Of a DNA stretch of 64,000 bases, positions 42,224 through 51,520 are shown piece by piece. Origin of the DNA: Sphaerulina vaccinii. Taxonomy: Eukaryota > Ascomycota > Dothideomycetes > Mycosphaerellales > Mycosphaerellaceae. The number at the start of each line of letters is the position of its first letter. The stretch's first letter is position 1. Position numbers and translations under genes: made by a program. The stretch is taken from the NCBI GenBank assembly GCA_022570795.1, contig JAKUDP010000001.1, positions 3,658,001 to 3,722,000 on the forward strand, written 5' to 3'. The notes beneath the pieces are model-generated. The model was not told the origin of the DNA. It was given only the letters and a program-made list of their open reading frames with translations, and ran no database searches.

Positions 42224-42552
42224 ATGCCTTACAAGATCAACGTACGTCTCATGAGTTCGTAGCAGGGAATAATGGGCAGCTGACTGTAATGTGAACAGGT
42301 CTCGCTCAAGGAGAAGACTGCCGACCCTAAGTATTACGAAGCTGCAAAGAAGCAGGTCGAGGAGCAAGGAGGCAAAATTGTGAATGAGTATAAGCTTGTC
42401 AAGGGCTTTACGTAGGTCCACCCTCCTCTGTGTTGTGTTGGAGGATTGAGCTGATATATGGTAGTGCCGAGTTCCCAGATGACAAGGTCCACTCGCTTTC
42501 TACGAACGAGCATTTGAATGTTGAGAATGATGGAAAGGTCACCACGCAATGA
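42224..42552 (+). CDS. PBI2: Proteinase B inhibitor (I9 inhibitor, Pbi2-like)
   Basis: Three exons, 42224-42241, 42299-42411 and 42465-42552, with introns of 57 and 53 bp, give 72 residues, the size of yeast Pbi2. The sequence follows the family closely: MPYKINVSLKEKTADPKYYE, then AAKKQVEEQGGKIVNEYKLV, then KGFTAEFPDDKVHSLS and an acidic end with NVENDGKVTTQ. These are free-standing versions of the subtilisin propeptide fold that inhibit vacuolar proteinase B, and in yeast they also act with thioredoxin in vacuole fusion. The first exon encodes only six residues. The gene shares its promoter region with BMS1 and lies 185 bp from small-RNA array 3. Confidence 0.9.
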
Positions 42553-42736
42553 GAGATGCAAGAGACGAGGACATGATGACGGGAGGCTTGATGTGTAACG
42601 ACTTCATGCGAGACGGCGGGATGGGAGGTTCATAGATGGGATGTACATGAACATTGAATCATATCTATGTCTCAAGAGTCAGGTCAGGTACGTTGTTCTT
42701 AGTGTGGACATGCTGATGGCAAAAGACAGAGCCGCA

Positions 42737-42886
42737 GCAAAACAATCGCACTGGAAGCGAAGGTACAAGACTGGTCGACTCCACGAGAAGAAGCCTGTGG
42801 AGTATGGGACGACCATTGAAAATTGTAGAGCATCACCATACAGCGACGACTTGATTGCATAATCGCTGTACCACGGACGACTATTG
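42737..42886 (-). ncRNA. tRNA-like small RNA, array 3 copy 1
   Basis: Hairpin 2 CGTCGC/GTGATG. Starts CAATAGTCGTCC. CTATATACC stands about 25 bp upstream. Confidence 0.58.
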
Positions 42887-42978
42887 CAAAGACCAGAATA
42901 CCTGACAGCTATATACCTCATCCGCTCCACTGAGTTCTAACAAAAGGACGATCTTCAGAACAAAAGCCATGCAACGAG

Positions 42979-43130
42979 GCAAAACGATCGCTCAGAGGCA
43001 GCACTACTGATCCTCAACAACCAAATTCAAGCACGATATGCTTGAATGGTTGGTATCGACTATCTGCTTCAGAGCATCACTATACAGCAACGACTTGTCT
43101 GCACATCCGCTAGACCACGGACGACTGTTA
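42979..43130 (-). ncRNA. tRNA-like small RNA, array 3 copy 2
   Basis: A-box TGGTCTAGCGG, as in several real tRNA D-arms. Closing strand AGCGATCGTTTTGC leaves one A-C mismatch. Confidence 0.57.
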
Positions 43131-43246
43131 GAGGTAGCACATCTTTTACTGGTTATGTTCCTTGCCCCGCCGTCAGGCATGTCACCAAAAGAACGGCACG
43201 CTACTCCTATAGAGTGGAGTTCACGACACATGAGCTATGCAGCGAG

Positions 43247-43399
43247 GCAAAACAATCGCCCTACACCAGGGATCGACAAGCTCGACTATTGAAGCACGAG
43301 ATCAAGTCTTCTGGAGTCCTGGATTGCCTACCCATTAAGAAGCATCGCTGTACAGCGACGACTTATCCACTTTTTCGCTAGATCACGGACGACTATTGC
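43247..43399 (-). ncRNA. tRNA-like small RNA, array 3 copy 3
   Basis: Hairpin 2 CGTCGC/GCGATG, all six pairs kept although both strands differ from the main type. TATA and CAAAAGA upstream. Confidence 0.62.
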
Positions 43400-43499
43400 A
43401 GAGACCACAATCTTGAGTGGCTATATACCTTACCTGGTTGTACGGCGCCGATCAAAAGAGCTATCATTTGGGCCAGTAGCACAAAAAGGGGACGCTGCA

Positions 43500-43652
43500 G
43501 CAAAACGATCGCCTCAGCCCCCATGAGGAAAGTGATCGAGCATCTCGCAGGACTGAACAGGTTCCTGAAAGGAGTGTTCTTAGCACTGGTTGTCAAGCAT
43601 CAGCTTTGCTGACGATTTAGTGGACTCTCCGCTGGACTATGGACGACTGCTG
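43500..43652 (-). ncRNA. tRNA-like small RNA, array 3 copy 4
   Basis: Hairpin 2 CGTCAG/CTGATG with loop CAAAG. Ends GGCGATCGTTTTGC. Confidence 0.57.
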
Positions 43653-43752
43653 AGAACACCATGATCATTGCAGGCTATATACCTCACTAGGTTGTCCAGC
43701 ACATACCAAAAGAGCTATCAGCTATTCTAGCAGTCCAAAGGAATATGCTGAA

Positions 43753-43907
43753 GCAAAACAATCGCACGACTCTGCGAGCGATCCGAGATACTACCGTTTC
43801 AGGATCGAACTAGTTCCTCGAGGAGAGCACTCTTGGCATATGTTAGTCAAGCATCAGCTACGCCAACGACTTACTGCCTTACCCGCTAGACCACGGACGA
43901 CTGTTGA
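43753..43907 (-). ncRNA. tRNA-like small RNA, array 3 copy 5
   Basis: A-box region TGGTCTAGCGGGTAAGG. Hairpin 2 CGTTGG/CTGATG through G-T pairs. Ends GCGATTGTTTTGC. Confidence 0.58.
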
Positions 43908-44026
43908 AGAAGCAAGAACTGAAGATGCCTATAGACCTTACTTCCTTTCCTGAGTCCAGAAGAAGCAGGAAATGACTGGCTTCCAAAACACATGGTGCAG
44001 GGTTAGCTCAAAAGAGAGCTTCTACA

Positions 44027-44179
44027 GCAAAACAGTCTCATCGAACTCGATGAAAGCATGGCTGCATGATTACCTGGACAGTACTTTGCCTCACCAGATT
44101 GCACGGTTACCTCTTTAATCAAGCATCAGCTACACTGACGACTCACTGATTGTGCCACGGAGCTATAGGCGACTGTTTA
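44027..44179 (-). ncRNA. tRNA-like small RNA, array 3 copy 6
   Basis: The closing stem is ACAGTC with GACTGT, fully Watson-Crick where most copies have a G-T pair: a compensatory change. Ends AGACTGTTTTGC. Confidence 0.62.
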
Positions 44180-44286
44180 AGAAGTAGGTATCGGATGAGT
44201 ATATTAGTATTGAATTCTGTTAGTTCAGGTAAGCAAAAAGAAACACAGTTTGCTTAGAGATAGAAAGCAAAGTCGCCAACGTAATA

Positions 44287-44442
44287 GCAAAACAATCACC
44301 ATCTGCCACCTGGCTACATCCCACTGCGGACTCAGAGAAGGAAGCCGGTCATCCTTTTCAGGACTGATATTGTGTTGCACATCAAGCATCAGCTATACCG
44401 ACGACTTACTGTTCAGACCACTAAGCTATGGACGACTGTTGA
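44287..44442 (-). ncRNA. tRNA-like small RNA, array 3 copy 7
   Basis: Hairpin 2 CGTCGG/CTGATG with loop TATAG. Ends GGTGATTGTTTTGC. Confidence 0.57.
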
Positions 44443-44531
44443 GTAAGCAGGCCTTGGGTGCGTACATTACTGCTAGATTCTGGCAGGTACGTTCACAAGT
44501 TGGAAATGAAGCGCAGCTGAAAACGCCAAAA

Positions 44532-44687
44532 GAAAGCAATCGCCGTCAGCCAGGCGTATTCACAGTCCGTGAGACAAAACGCATCGAGACCATTTTGGCC
44601 TCGAGACTCTTCCGATTGAGCCTGTGTCAAGCATCAGATTAACTGACGACTTACTGACCAGGCCACGAAGCCTAGGACGACTGTTGA
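44532..44687 (-). ncRNA. tRNA-like small RNA, array 3 copy 8
   Basis: Hairpin 3 is a 9-bp stem, TCGAGGCCA with TGGTCTCGA, loop AAA (44584-44604). The T run is delayed (TTTCTTTT). Confidence 0.6.
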
Positions 44688-44796
44688 GAAGGTGGTTCGT
44701 GGAAAGCATATGAAGGCCACATCCTGCCAGGTGAGTTCAGCAAAAGCAATATGAGGTAGCTGCTAATCTGTCGACGTAACAAAAGTACAAGCAAAA

Positions 44797-44937
44797 GACG
44801 AAACAATCGCCATTAGCTAGCAGGCATAGCATTCACAGCATAGGCCACTTGGCCTCTGCTCGCAACCCTTGCTGTTGTTTGGCGTTAGCTATGCCAACGA
44901 CTTACTGACTACACCATTTCGGTTCGACGATCATTGC
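44797..44937 (-). ncRNA. tRNA-like small RNA, array 3 copy 9
   Basis: Hairpin 2 CGTTGG/CTAACG, with two base pairs changed together. Ends GGCGATTGTTTCG. Confidence 0.57.
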
Positions 44938-45038
44938 AGAGGTGAGCTATTACTGCGCAAATGTAGGTTGCTTCCTTCTAGACAGCGGAGCAAAAGAAGG
45001 AACGCTGACATATCTCATACCGAAGAGAATATGGAGAT

Positions 45039-45190
45039 GCAAAATAATCGCTGTCAACTGTACGAGCACTCTCGAGGACCTAGAGCTGATTAGGGCGTAT
45101 TGGCCTATACTGAATCCGTCAAACGTCGTCTCAAGCATCAGTCACACTGACGACTTTTCGACCATGCCACTTAGCTTGACGATCATTGCG
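45039..45190 (-). ncRNA. tRNA-like small RNA, array 3 copy 10
   Basis: Hairpin 2 CGTCAG/CTGATG with loop TGTGA. Ends AGCGATTATTTTGC. Confidence 0.55.
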
Positions 45191-45300
45191 AGAAGTCAAG
45201 CTTGGGCTACATGATGTAGCTTCATCCGGATAACTGCCTGCGCTACAAAACGAAAGCAAGACACGATTCCCTTTCCGGTGGTAGAAATGGTAGCGGAAAT

Positions 45301-45436
45301 GCAAAAGAATCGTCTCTGCTGAGGTGTGGAAAACTTGGAGCGCTCGTCAACAGGTTATCTGTTCGCATGTAGTCATGTCGAGCATCAGCTACACCGACGA
45401 CTTACTGACTACACCAATGAGCCGGACAGTCGTTGC
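45301..45436 (-). ncRNA. tRNA-like small RNA, array 3 copy 11 (degenerate)
   Basis: Shortest unit. The 5' strand (GCAACGACTGTCC) no longer pairs well with GACGATTCTTTTGC. Confidence 0.45.
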
Positions 45437-45517
45437 AAGATCCATGGTTGCACTCGAACATCAACATCCACCAACAAGTCCAAGACATGGCAAAAGGATC
45501 CACGTGGCGAGCAAAAA

Positions 45518-45672
45518 GCAGAAAGATTCGTCGACAGCAAGGCAGAGCACAGCAGGTGGAACCGCTAGAAGGTCTCAATTTGCCTGGTTCGAGTGTCATA
45601 AAGATCTGTTTGTTGTCAAGCATCATTCTCTAACGACTTGCAGACTTGACTACCTGGCCTATACGATTGTTG
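45518..45672 (-). ncRNA. tRNA-like small RNA, array 3 copy 12 (degenerate)
   Basis: Start CAACAATCGT is kept but the 3' strand is GACGAATCTTTCTGC, with no uninterrupted T4 run. Confidence 0.42.
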
Positions 45673-45744
45673 AAAGAGGATCAATCAAGAGTATATATGA
45701 AGCTTACTTACTCACAGCAGACATAACAAAAGAGATGTGTTTGA

Positions 45745-45899
45745 ACAGAACAATCGCTAAAAACAAGGCCAATTGCAACCATGAGTGCGAGTTCAGGTCA
45801 TATATGCCCTTGTTCAGGCCTCCCGAGGATTGGTATGTTGTCAAGCATCAAATGATCCAACGACTTACTGACTCGACTACCGAGCTGGGCGACTGTTAT
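45745..45899 (-). ncRNA. tRNA-like small RNA, array 3 copy 13
   Basis: Hairpin 2 CGTTGG/TTGATG relies on G-T pairs. The T run is interrupted (GATTGTTCTG). Confidence 0.45.
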
Positions 45900-45998
45900 A
45901 TCAAGCCTGATTACTAGGTGGTGGTGCCAAGAAAAGCCAAAGTGAAGTCGAACGTCCGTCGAACCCGTTCCTCGTCGAGCAAAAGTTCCACTGACGAA

Positions 45999-46147
45999 GC
46001 AAAACAATCGCCTCTCTTCGGATACCTTCAAGGGTGCCTTACAGGCTGGCTTTAACCTCGTACAGTGCCTTGAGCATCTCCTTCATCAAACATCAAGCAG
46101 AGCTGACGACTTACTAACTATGCCAATAAGGCTAGGACGACTGTTGC
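45999..46147 (-). ncRNA. tRNA-like small RNA, array 3 copy 14
   Basis: Hairpin 1 GCCTTATTGGC. Hairpin 2 CGTCAG/TTGATG. Ends GGCGATTGTTTTGC. Confidence 0.6.
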
Positions 46148-46232
46148 GATATCAGATCTGCGACACCTATATGACTGTCACTTGCAGAGCGTCATATAGC
46201 ACAAAAGTAGGACAAGTGTATGCAGAACGACA

Positions 46233-46390
46233 GCAAAACAATCGCCTGCACTCAATGAGCACTGTGCCAAAGGCGATGGAACTATCAGGCCCATTTGGAC
46301 CTCGTAGTGTACCCAACGTTTACAAATGTCAAGCATCAGACAAAGCTGACGACTTACTGACTGAGCCAATGAAGCTAGGACGACTGTTGA
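46233..46390 (-). ncRNA. tRNA-like small RNA, array 3 copy 15
   Basis: A near-consensus copy: CAACAGTCGTCC start, A-box region TGGCTCAGTCAGTAAG, hairpin 2 CGTCAG/CTGATG, hairpin 3 AGGTCC/GGGCCT (46287-46302), and GGCGATTGTTTTGC end. Confidence 0.65.
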
Positions 46391-46449
46391 GATATCGGTA
46401 CTTGGATCCCCATATGTATGTCACCTATAGAGGAAGAGGCAGTAGAGAA

Positions 46450-46605
46450 GCAAAACAATCGCCGCTCTTTATGGCGCAACACACGAGCTACAAAGCAGAG
46501 AGGCCTTTGTAGCCTTCTTAGGATACTCGTGGTATTGTTGCACCAGGCGGCAGACCAAGCTGACGACTTACTGACTGAGCCAATGAGGGTAGGACGATCT
46601 GTTGA
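46450..46605 (-). ncRNA. tRNA-like small RNA, array 3 copy 16
   Basis: First unit in transcription order. It has one extra base in the closing strand (CAACAGATCGTCC). Hairpin 3 AGGC/GCCT. Confidence 0.57.
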
Positions 46606-46863
46606 GATGCCAGTATTGTGCGTCGTATATAGCTGCTGTGCTTGAACACACAGAGAATGACCCAGAAGCGTTGTCAGCATCAAAGTGGACTTTGATAGAG
46701 AGTCCAGCGCCAATGTGTATCGACAACGTCAGCTGGCGTATCGAAATGCTCTATATCTATGCCCGCTATGACGCTAATGCTCCACTCGAACCACGCTAGA
46801 ACGCTCACCGTATGCCAGGGTATCTTATACAACGCTTCTTCCACGCAATGCTTTGCTTCCGAC

Positions 46864-49800
46864 CTAAAGTGCCACCAAATCGACATTACTAAAGTCAGGC
46901 GGACTCTTCCGAAACACAACTTTTCCTTTCCCATCGATAGCAGCACCTTCATTGCTCATCCAGATATTCGTCACTCCCTTCATGGTCGACATCTTCTCAG
47001 CTCTCTTGATCTCATCATCACTGACACCAAGCGTGTCTCTTGGGATCCACACGACCGGCCGTCTGGCTCGAAGTGCGCTATGTTGGAACGCATAACGAAC
47101 CAGAAGGTCGCGGTCCTCGGGTGTTAAGTCCTCGATCTCATCTGCGAAGTCGCCGTAGAGAACGTCGCCGACTGTATGCTGCTGGCCTTCGACGTCGTGG
47201 TTATTAGCTCCCTTGCCGTCTGCCAGGTACCGGAGTCTAGCTACGGCTTCCGGCGCGACTTTGCCCCACGCCTGCGTCTTCCAAATTGGCCGTTTCCCAT
47301 CTCGTTTCTCGTGAGCCATATTCTCGGGCTTCTCGTTCTCAGTGGCAGTTGTATGCGCTCGCGCCTCGACGTCTTCCGGTGTGTCGTTGTCGTGCTCCTC
47401 ACCGGCGTTGCCGTCTCCTTGAGAGAGGGGTGCAAACTTACTTTGCTGCGCTCTTGCGAATGCCTCGTCACGCAGTACTGCTTCGTCCTCGAGCGTAATT
47501 GGTAGGTACTGGAACAATGGGGCGAAGCTCTTGTTCACCGTGTACTGGAACACGATCGTGAACACCAGAGCAACGATCATTACGATTGCTTGTGGGTAGC
47601 AGAGTGTCCCATCTTCGTTTTTCGAGGTGAAGAACAACCCTATGAGGCAGAGCTCCATGAAGTAGAATCCGACGAACAGGTGGTATATGGCGCGAGGGAA
47701 GAGGAGGCCACCAGTATCGTGTCGGAATTGATAGACGAAGATGACGTTGTATCGATAGACGATCCAGAATAGCACAAACATCAGAATCGTGAATAGCATG
47801 ACCAGAGGAGCGATTATTGCATAAATCATGCCAATTACAGCGAAGTTGGCGAATTGAGGGAAGAACGAGCCCCACTGAACGTTCTGTAATGTGGTCTGCC
47901 TTTGCCACTTTTGGCGTGCAGTGGAATCGAGGAGCGGCGCAAGGATGAACCTGTCATCAGATTAGTTCTACAGCTTCAACATCAAGGCTGTATGGTAGCG
48001 TTCAGTTCGAATGACAAGACTTACCATCCTACGAGCGAGCCGAGCTGAATGAGGGCACTAGCCGCATTCGAGAAAGCTTGAACTATGAGGTAGGAGAAGA
48101 AGTAGGTGGAGGCTTTCGGTAATGCCGCGGAGATCGTCGTCACCACGCTAGAGGGATTCTGGGCAATGCCATTGGCGATTTGGTACAGACCTGAGCAGAC
48201 GTCAGCACGGATATGTTGCCAGACTTTGGCGTAGTTCGCGCGTCGTAGTGACTGACATACCTCCAGAAATCGTCGCGACCAGGAAGACCTGTATGAACAG
48301 GAAGGCAAATACCCAAAATTGAACGCCCAATTCCTTATTGTTGCCAGTGGATACGCCTTGGTGGTGTACAAAGAACCTAAATATTATTGGAACGAGCAGC
48401 AGTATCAGACTGAGTAATGCCGGAGGCAGCACACCCTGAATGATAGCAATGACCGTTGTGGGAGCTCTAGCGAGGAAGCCCATCCAGGGAAATCTGGTAA
48501 CGAGATCCGACACTCGATTGAGCAGTGAGGTGAAGGCAACCAAAGGAGCGTACAGAACGATCAAGCCGAGACTTAAGGCAAAGACGATGCCTAGTGCGTG
48601 TGTTAGCATATCCTGAGATACACATGCATATCAGTGAGCAGAAGAGGGGAGGCGCGTTACTCACCTGTTCGAATAATTCTGGACCACCATTCGATTGCCA
48701 TGTTCTCCCAGATCACATCATCGGGACTGACTTCCACTAGTCGAGGAGTCATCTGTTGTGGCACATGGTGACTGAGTGACTGACAGCACATGTGTGCTGC
48801 TATCTGGTGGTTGAATTGGATGAAAGCCGAATTCATCAGTGGGAACCGCTCCGGGTGATTCTGATCGTCTTCGATTTCCACGTTCAGGCGTGCCAGCTCA
48901 CGTCGAATGTGGTAGATGCGATCGACCTTCTTGCCGACGAGAGGGATACTTGGCCACCAAGAAGGGCTGAAGAGTGGCAGACGTATGGTCTCGCGGTCAT
49001 GATGATCGAGATAGCGGCGCCAATATGGCTCCTCGTCCTGGTCCTCGTCCCATTGCCGTGTGTACGCTTCAGCATAGTCTACCAGAGGCTCAGCCTTGGA
49101 GGTCCAGAGAGGCAGTTTCTGCAACCAGGTCTTTTCTTGTTCCGTTTGTTTCTGTTGTGTGGCAGGTCTGTGTAATGGAAACTGGTCGTCTTCCTCCTCT
49201 ATCGCAGGTTGCGGTGAGGGAAAGCTGAAGGAATTGTCGTTGTTGTTGAGGGCATCTGCTGGGAACTTGAGTAGTGAACGCCGTTTTTGATGTCCCTGCG
49301 GCTCCTCAATCTCAAATCCATGCTGCGGTCGTCGTGACCCGCCAGAGGGCTTTGCTAAAGTGGTCTCGTCGCTAGCGTGCGAGTCTCGCGTTCCGTCCAT
49401 GTTGGTCGGCTACAACAAAAGTCAGTATATTAGGCACACGAATAGTCAAAATACGTTTGAGAGTCACTGAGGAGAGGCATAGTGAGCTGGTGGACATACC
49501 CTTGTTGCTGGATGAGATGGCGTCTCAACACGCTTCTCCTTATGTTCCCCTTGATGGTTGTCCTCGTCGCCTTCTATGACAGCTTGCTCGACGGCCTCGG
49601 GTACCTCGTGTCTTTCGCCGGTGCTTATACCTTCGCCTTCTGCAGTGCGATTGGCCGCAGCGTCCTCGTCAGCCCGTTCTTGATTCTTCTCCTTATTTGT
49701 CTTGCCTTTGAGCCCATCCTCCTTGGCCTTCTTCTTCTCGTTCTTGAGGTGTGCAGAACGACAGTTCTTGATGAGCACTGTCTCAGCGTCTTCCAGACTC

Positions 49801-50573
49801 CGAGCTAGCTTAGTGCGGTAATCGATCTTAGCTGCCAGTGCATCGTAATTGCGATTGATCCATATATTACGGATTCCACCTGGATAGACATCGAATAGGC
49901 CAGACAAAGCTGCGTGTGTAAGCCATTTGCTCGGGATGCCGCTCACTAGTACGGTAGTTGCCGATGCTCGCAAGCGGTGTTGTGGGCTCGTAAGATGCGC
50001 CTGTCGAACGCGAACATAGCCTCGAAGCTCGGCAAGGACGTTGTAGAATGCCCACAGCAGGAAGAGGCACGCCAGAAGCGTGTGTGCCCACAGCCGAAAT
50101 CCCTGGCGGTCACTAACATTGGATATCGAGACCTTGTCCAGGCCCTTCTGGTCGTTTCCGCTAGAAGCATTGACCGCAAGGAGTACAGGCAGGATGATAA
50201 GTGCCGAAGGGAAGAAGATCACGATTTGCATGCGCAGAAATCGCAGGAAGAAGTAGGCATCCAGACCGCTCTTCTTGATGATCGTGAGGTTACTGGTCTG
50301 AAGTACTGGGTAGAGCCACCCAAGCAGACCTGCTGGTGGTGGAGGTACACGGTCCTTCTCTGGTACGAGATATGATCTTGGACGGTATATGCGCTCGAGC
50401 CGTAGCCGCAGAAGGGCGAAGATGAGCAGTTGAGCGCCGAATCCAGCCAGCGATCCGACAATGGACGCGTAGAGGGTGCTGAGGGTGTAGCTCCCACTGC
50501 TAGTAGCAGTTCCACCACCGCATGTGAAGAATCCGGCAAGACCACTGTCCGTACAGTCTGTTGCGTTCGACAT
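46864..50573 (-). CDS. Csc1/OSCA-family (DUF221) membrane channel, Rsn1-like
   Basis: Five exons, 49500-50573, 48665-49409, 48261-48590, 48025-48190 and 46864-47950, with introns of 70-90 bp, give 1133 residues. The N-terminal part has three membrane helices (YASIVGSLAGFGAQLLIFAL and two more near residues 110 and 165) and the conserved SYLVPEKDRVPPPPAGLLGW. A large cytosolic section follows with STTVLVSGIP-type ATTVLVSGIPSKWL, an acidic insert, and PDDVIWENMAIEWWSR. Then come the channel-forming helices, including GVLPPALLSLILLLVPIIFRF, YFFSYLIVQAF and the FYFMELCLIGLFF segment. The soluble C-terminus ends RKSPPDFSNVDLVAL. The family forms osmosensitive or mechanosensitive cation channels or lipid scramblases at the plasma membrane or other membranes. 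All four splices restore known motifs. Confidence 0.9.
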
Positions 50574-51520
50574 GTTTGCATTAAATTATCGCTGCATATG
50601 TTATGTTGTACTAGGTTGTCCGTCGTAGGTTCGTCGTAGGCGTAGCGGGCTCGTGAAAGGTATTGCTCGCGGAAATCTCGACTCGTCCAGCGAGCGAGTA
50701 GGCTGAAGGTGCAGTGTTCGTGGAAGTGGAAGTCGTGGTGTTGCTTCGGGCAAGAGCTTTCGTGAAGCGAGGCAGACGAGCACGAGTTTGCTGTGCTCTG
50801 GCGTTGGCGTTGTGCCACGGTAGCACTTTGGGAGAGTGGCCTATACCATGATGCAGCAGGAGACGACGCGAGAACCTGTTGTCGAAATGCCATACCAGCT
50901 TGGCACGGTTCGCTGGCGTGGCTACGTGGCTAGCTGCATGGTCTCATACAGTGCATGCAGCCGACGTCACTTGGCATGTTTCATCTTCAGCGCTTAAACT
51001 TGAGCCTCATTTGTTTCTCCTCCCATCTACTATATCGTCCTTCTCGACCTGACTGAAGCTGTGCTGCCGATCCCGCACCTCATGGCTCATCCAGAGAAGA
51101 CGTCCGTACAAAGTGGGAGATGACATCTCACGGAAGAAGACTGGTTCCCTGGAGTCGAGGACCCCAGTCCGCAACTTGACAGGCCTCATCCCAGTCGCCA
51201 AGGCGCGGAGGAGCAATTGCAGTGTTCTGAGATATGAAGGACAACAACTCCTATGAGACTGCGCGTCTTACAGCCTACCTTGATCTATACCGTCAACGTC
51301 ACAATGAACAGCAAGGCAGGAAGCTTTCCGGCGACTGCGGCCACCAGGGACAGATGTCCAGACACCATATCCATTTTGCCCATACCTGCACAAGCGATGT
51401 GTGGGACATCTTCGGCGACAAGATTAAGTCTCGCGCCATCACTATAGGCGCGCTTGCCCTCTCTGCTCCTGCTGTCTTTTGGGATTACAAGAGGAGACAT
51501 CATCCATCGCAGATATCAAC
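50574..51520. other. Divergent promoter region
   Basis: About 950 bp between the channel gene and the HET gene. Overlapping frames exist on both strands (the longest is antisense to the channel's first exon) but none shows a domain, so I see no gene. Confidence 0.45.

Larger units (their letters stand above)
42737..46605 (-). repeat. Array 3: 16 tandem tRNA-like small-RNA gene units
   Basis: Sixteen minus-strand units, spaced 215-272 bp. The RNA-sense pattern is as in arrays 1 and 2: CAACAGTCGTCC start, A-box region, hairpin 2, variable middle, GGCGATTGTTTTGC end. CTATATACC-type TATA (plus-strand reading) and CAAAAGA stand upstream of most units. The first five plus-strand units carry a different A-box region (TGGTCTAGCGG-like), while the last three have the same TGGCTCAGTCAGTAAG-like region as arrays 1 and 2. 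Units 11-13 have eroded 3' strands. It lies between the PBI2-like gene and the Csc1-type channel gene. Confidence 0.9.

Noticed and set aside
45324..45917. 197-codon plus-strand frame across array 3
   Set aside because: It crosses three small-RNA units antisense, is not kept in other units and has no domain.
17943..46605. CRISPR-like array
   Set aside because: Eukaryotic context, unit length ~250 bp, repeats diverged and structured, no cas genes.
17943..46605. C/D-box snoRNA cluster (TGATGC and CTGA strings near hairpin 2)
   Set aside because: These strings are the two sides of the covarying hairpin, and proper C and D boxes at the transcript ends are absent.
17943..46605. Canonical tRNA or 5S rRNA genes
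   Set aside because: A D-arm-like A-box is present, but no anticodon arm, CCA-type acceptor or regular T-arm of normal spacing; no 5S sequence match.
50219..50893. 224-codon frame on the minus strand overlapping the channel's first exon and leader
   Set aside because: It is out of frame with a strong membrane-protein exon and has no recognisable domain.
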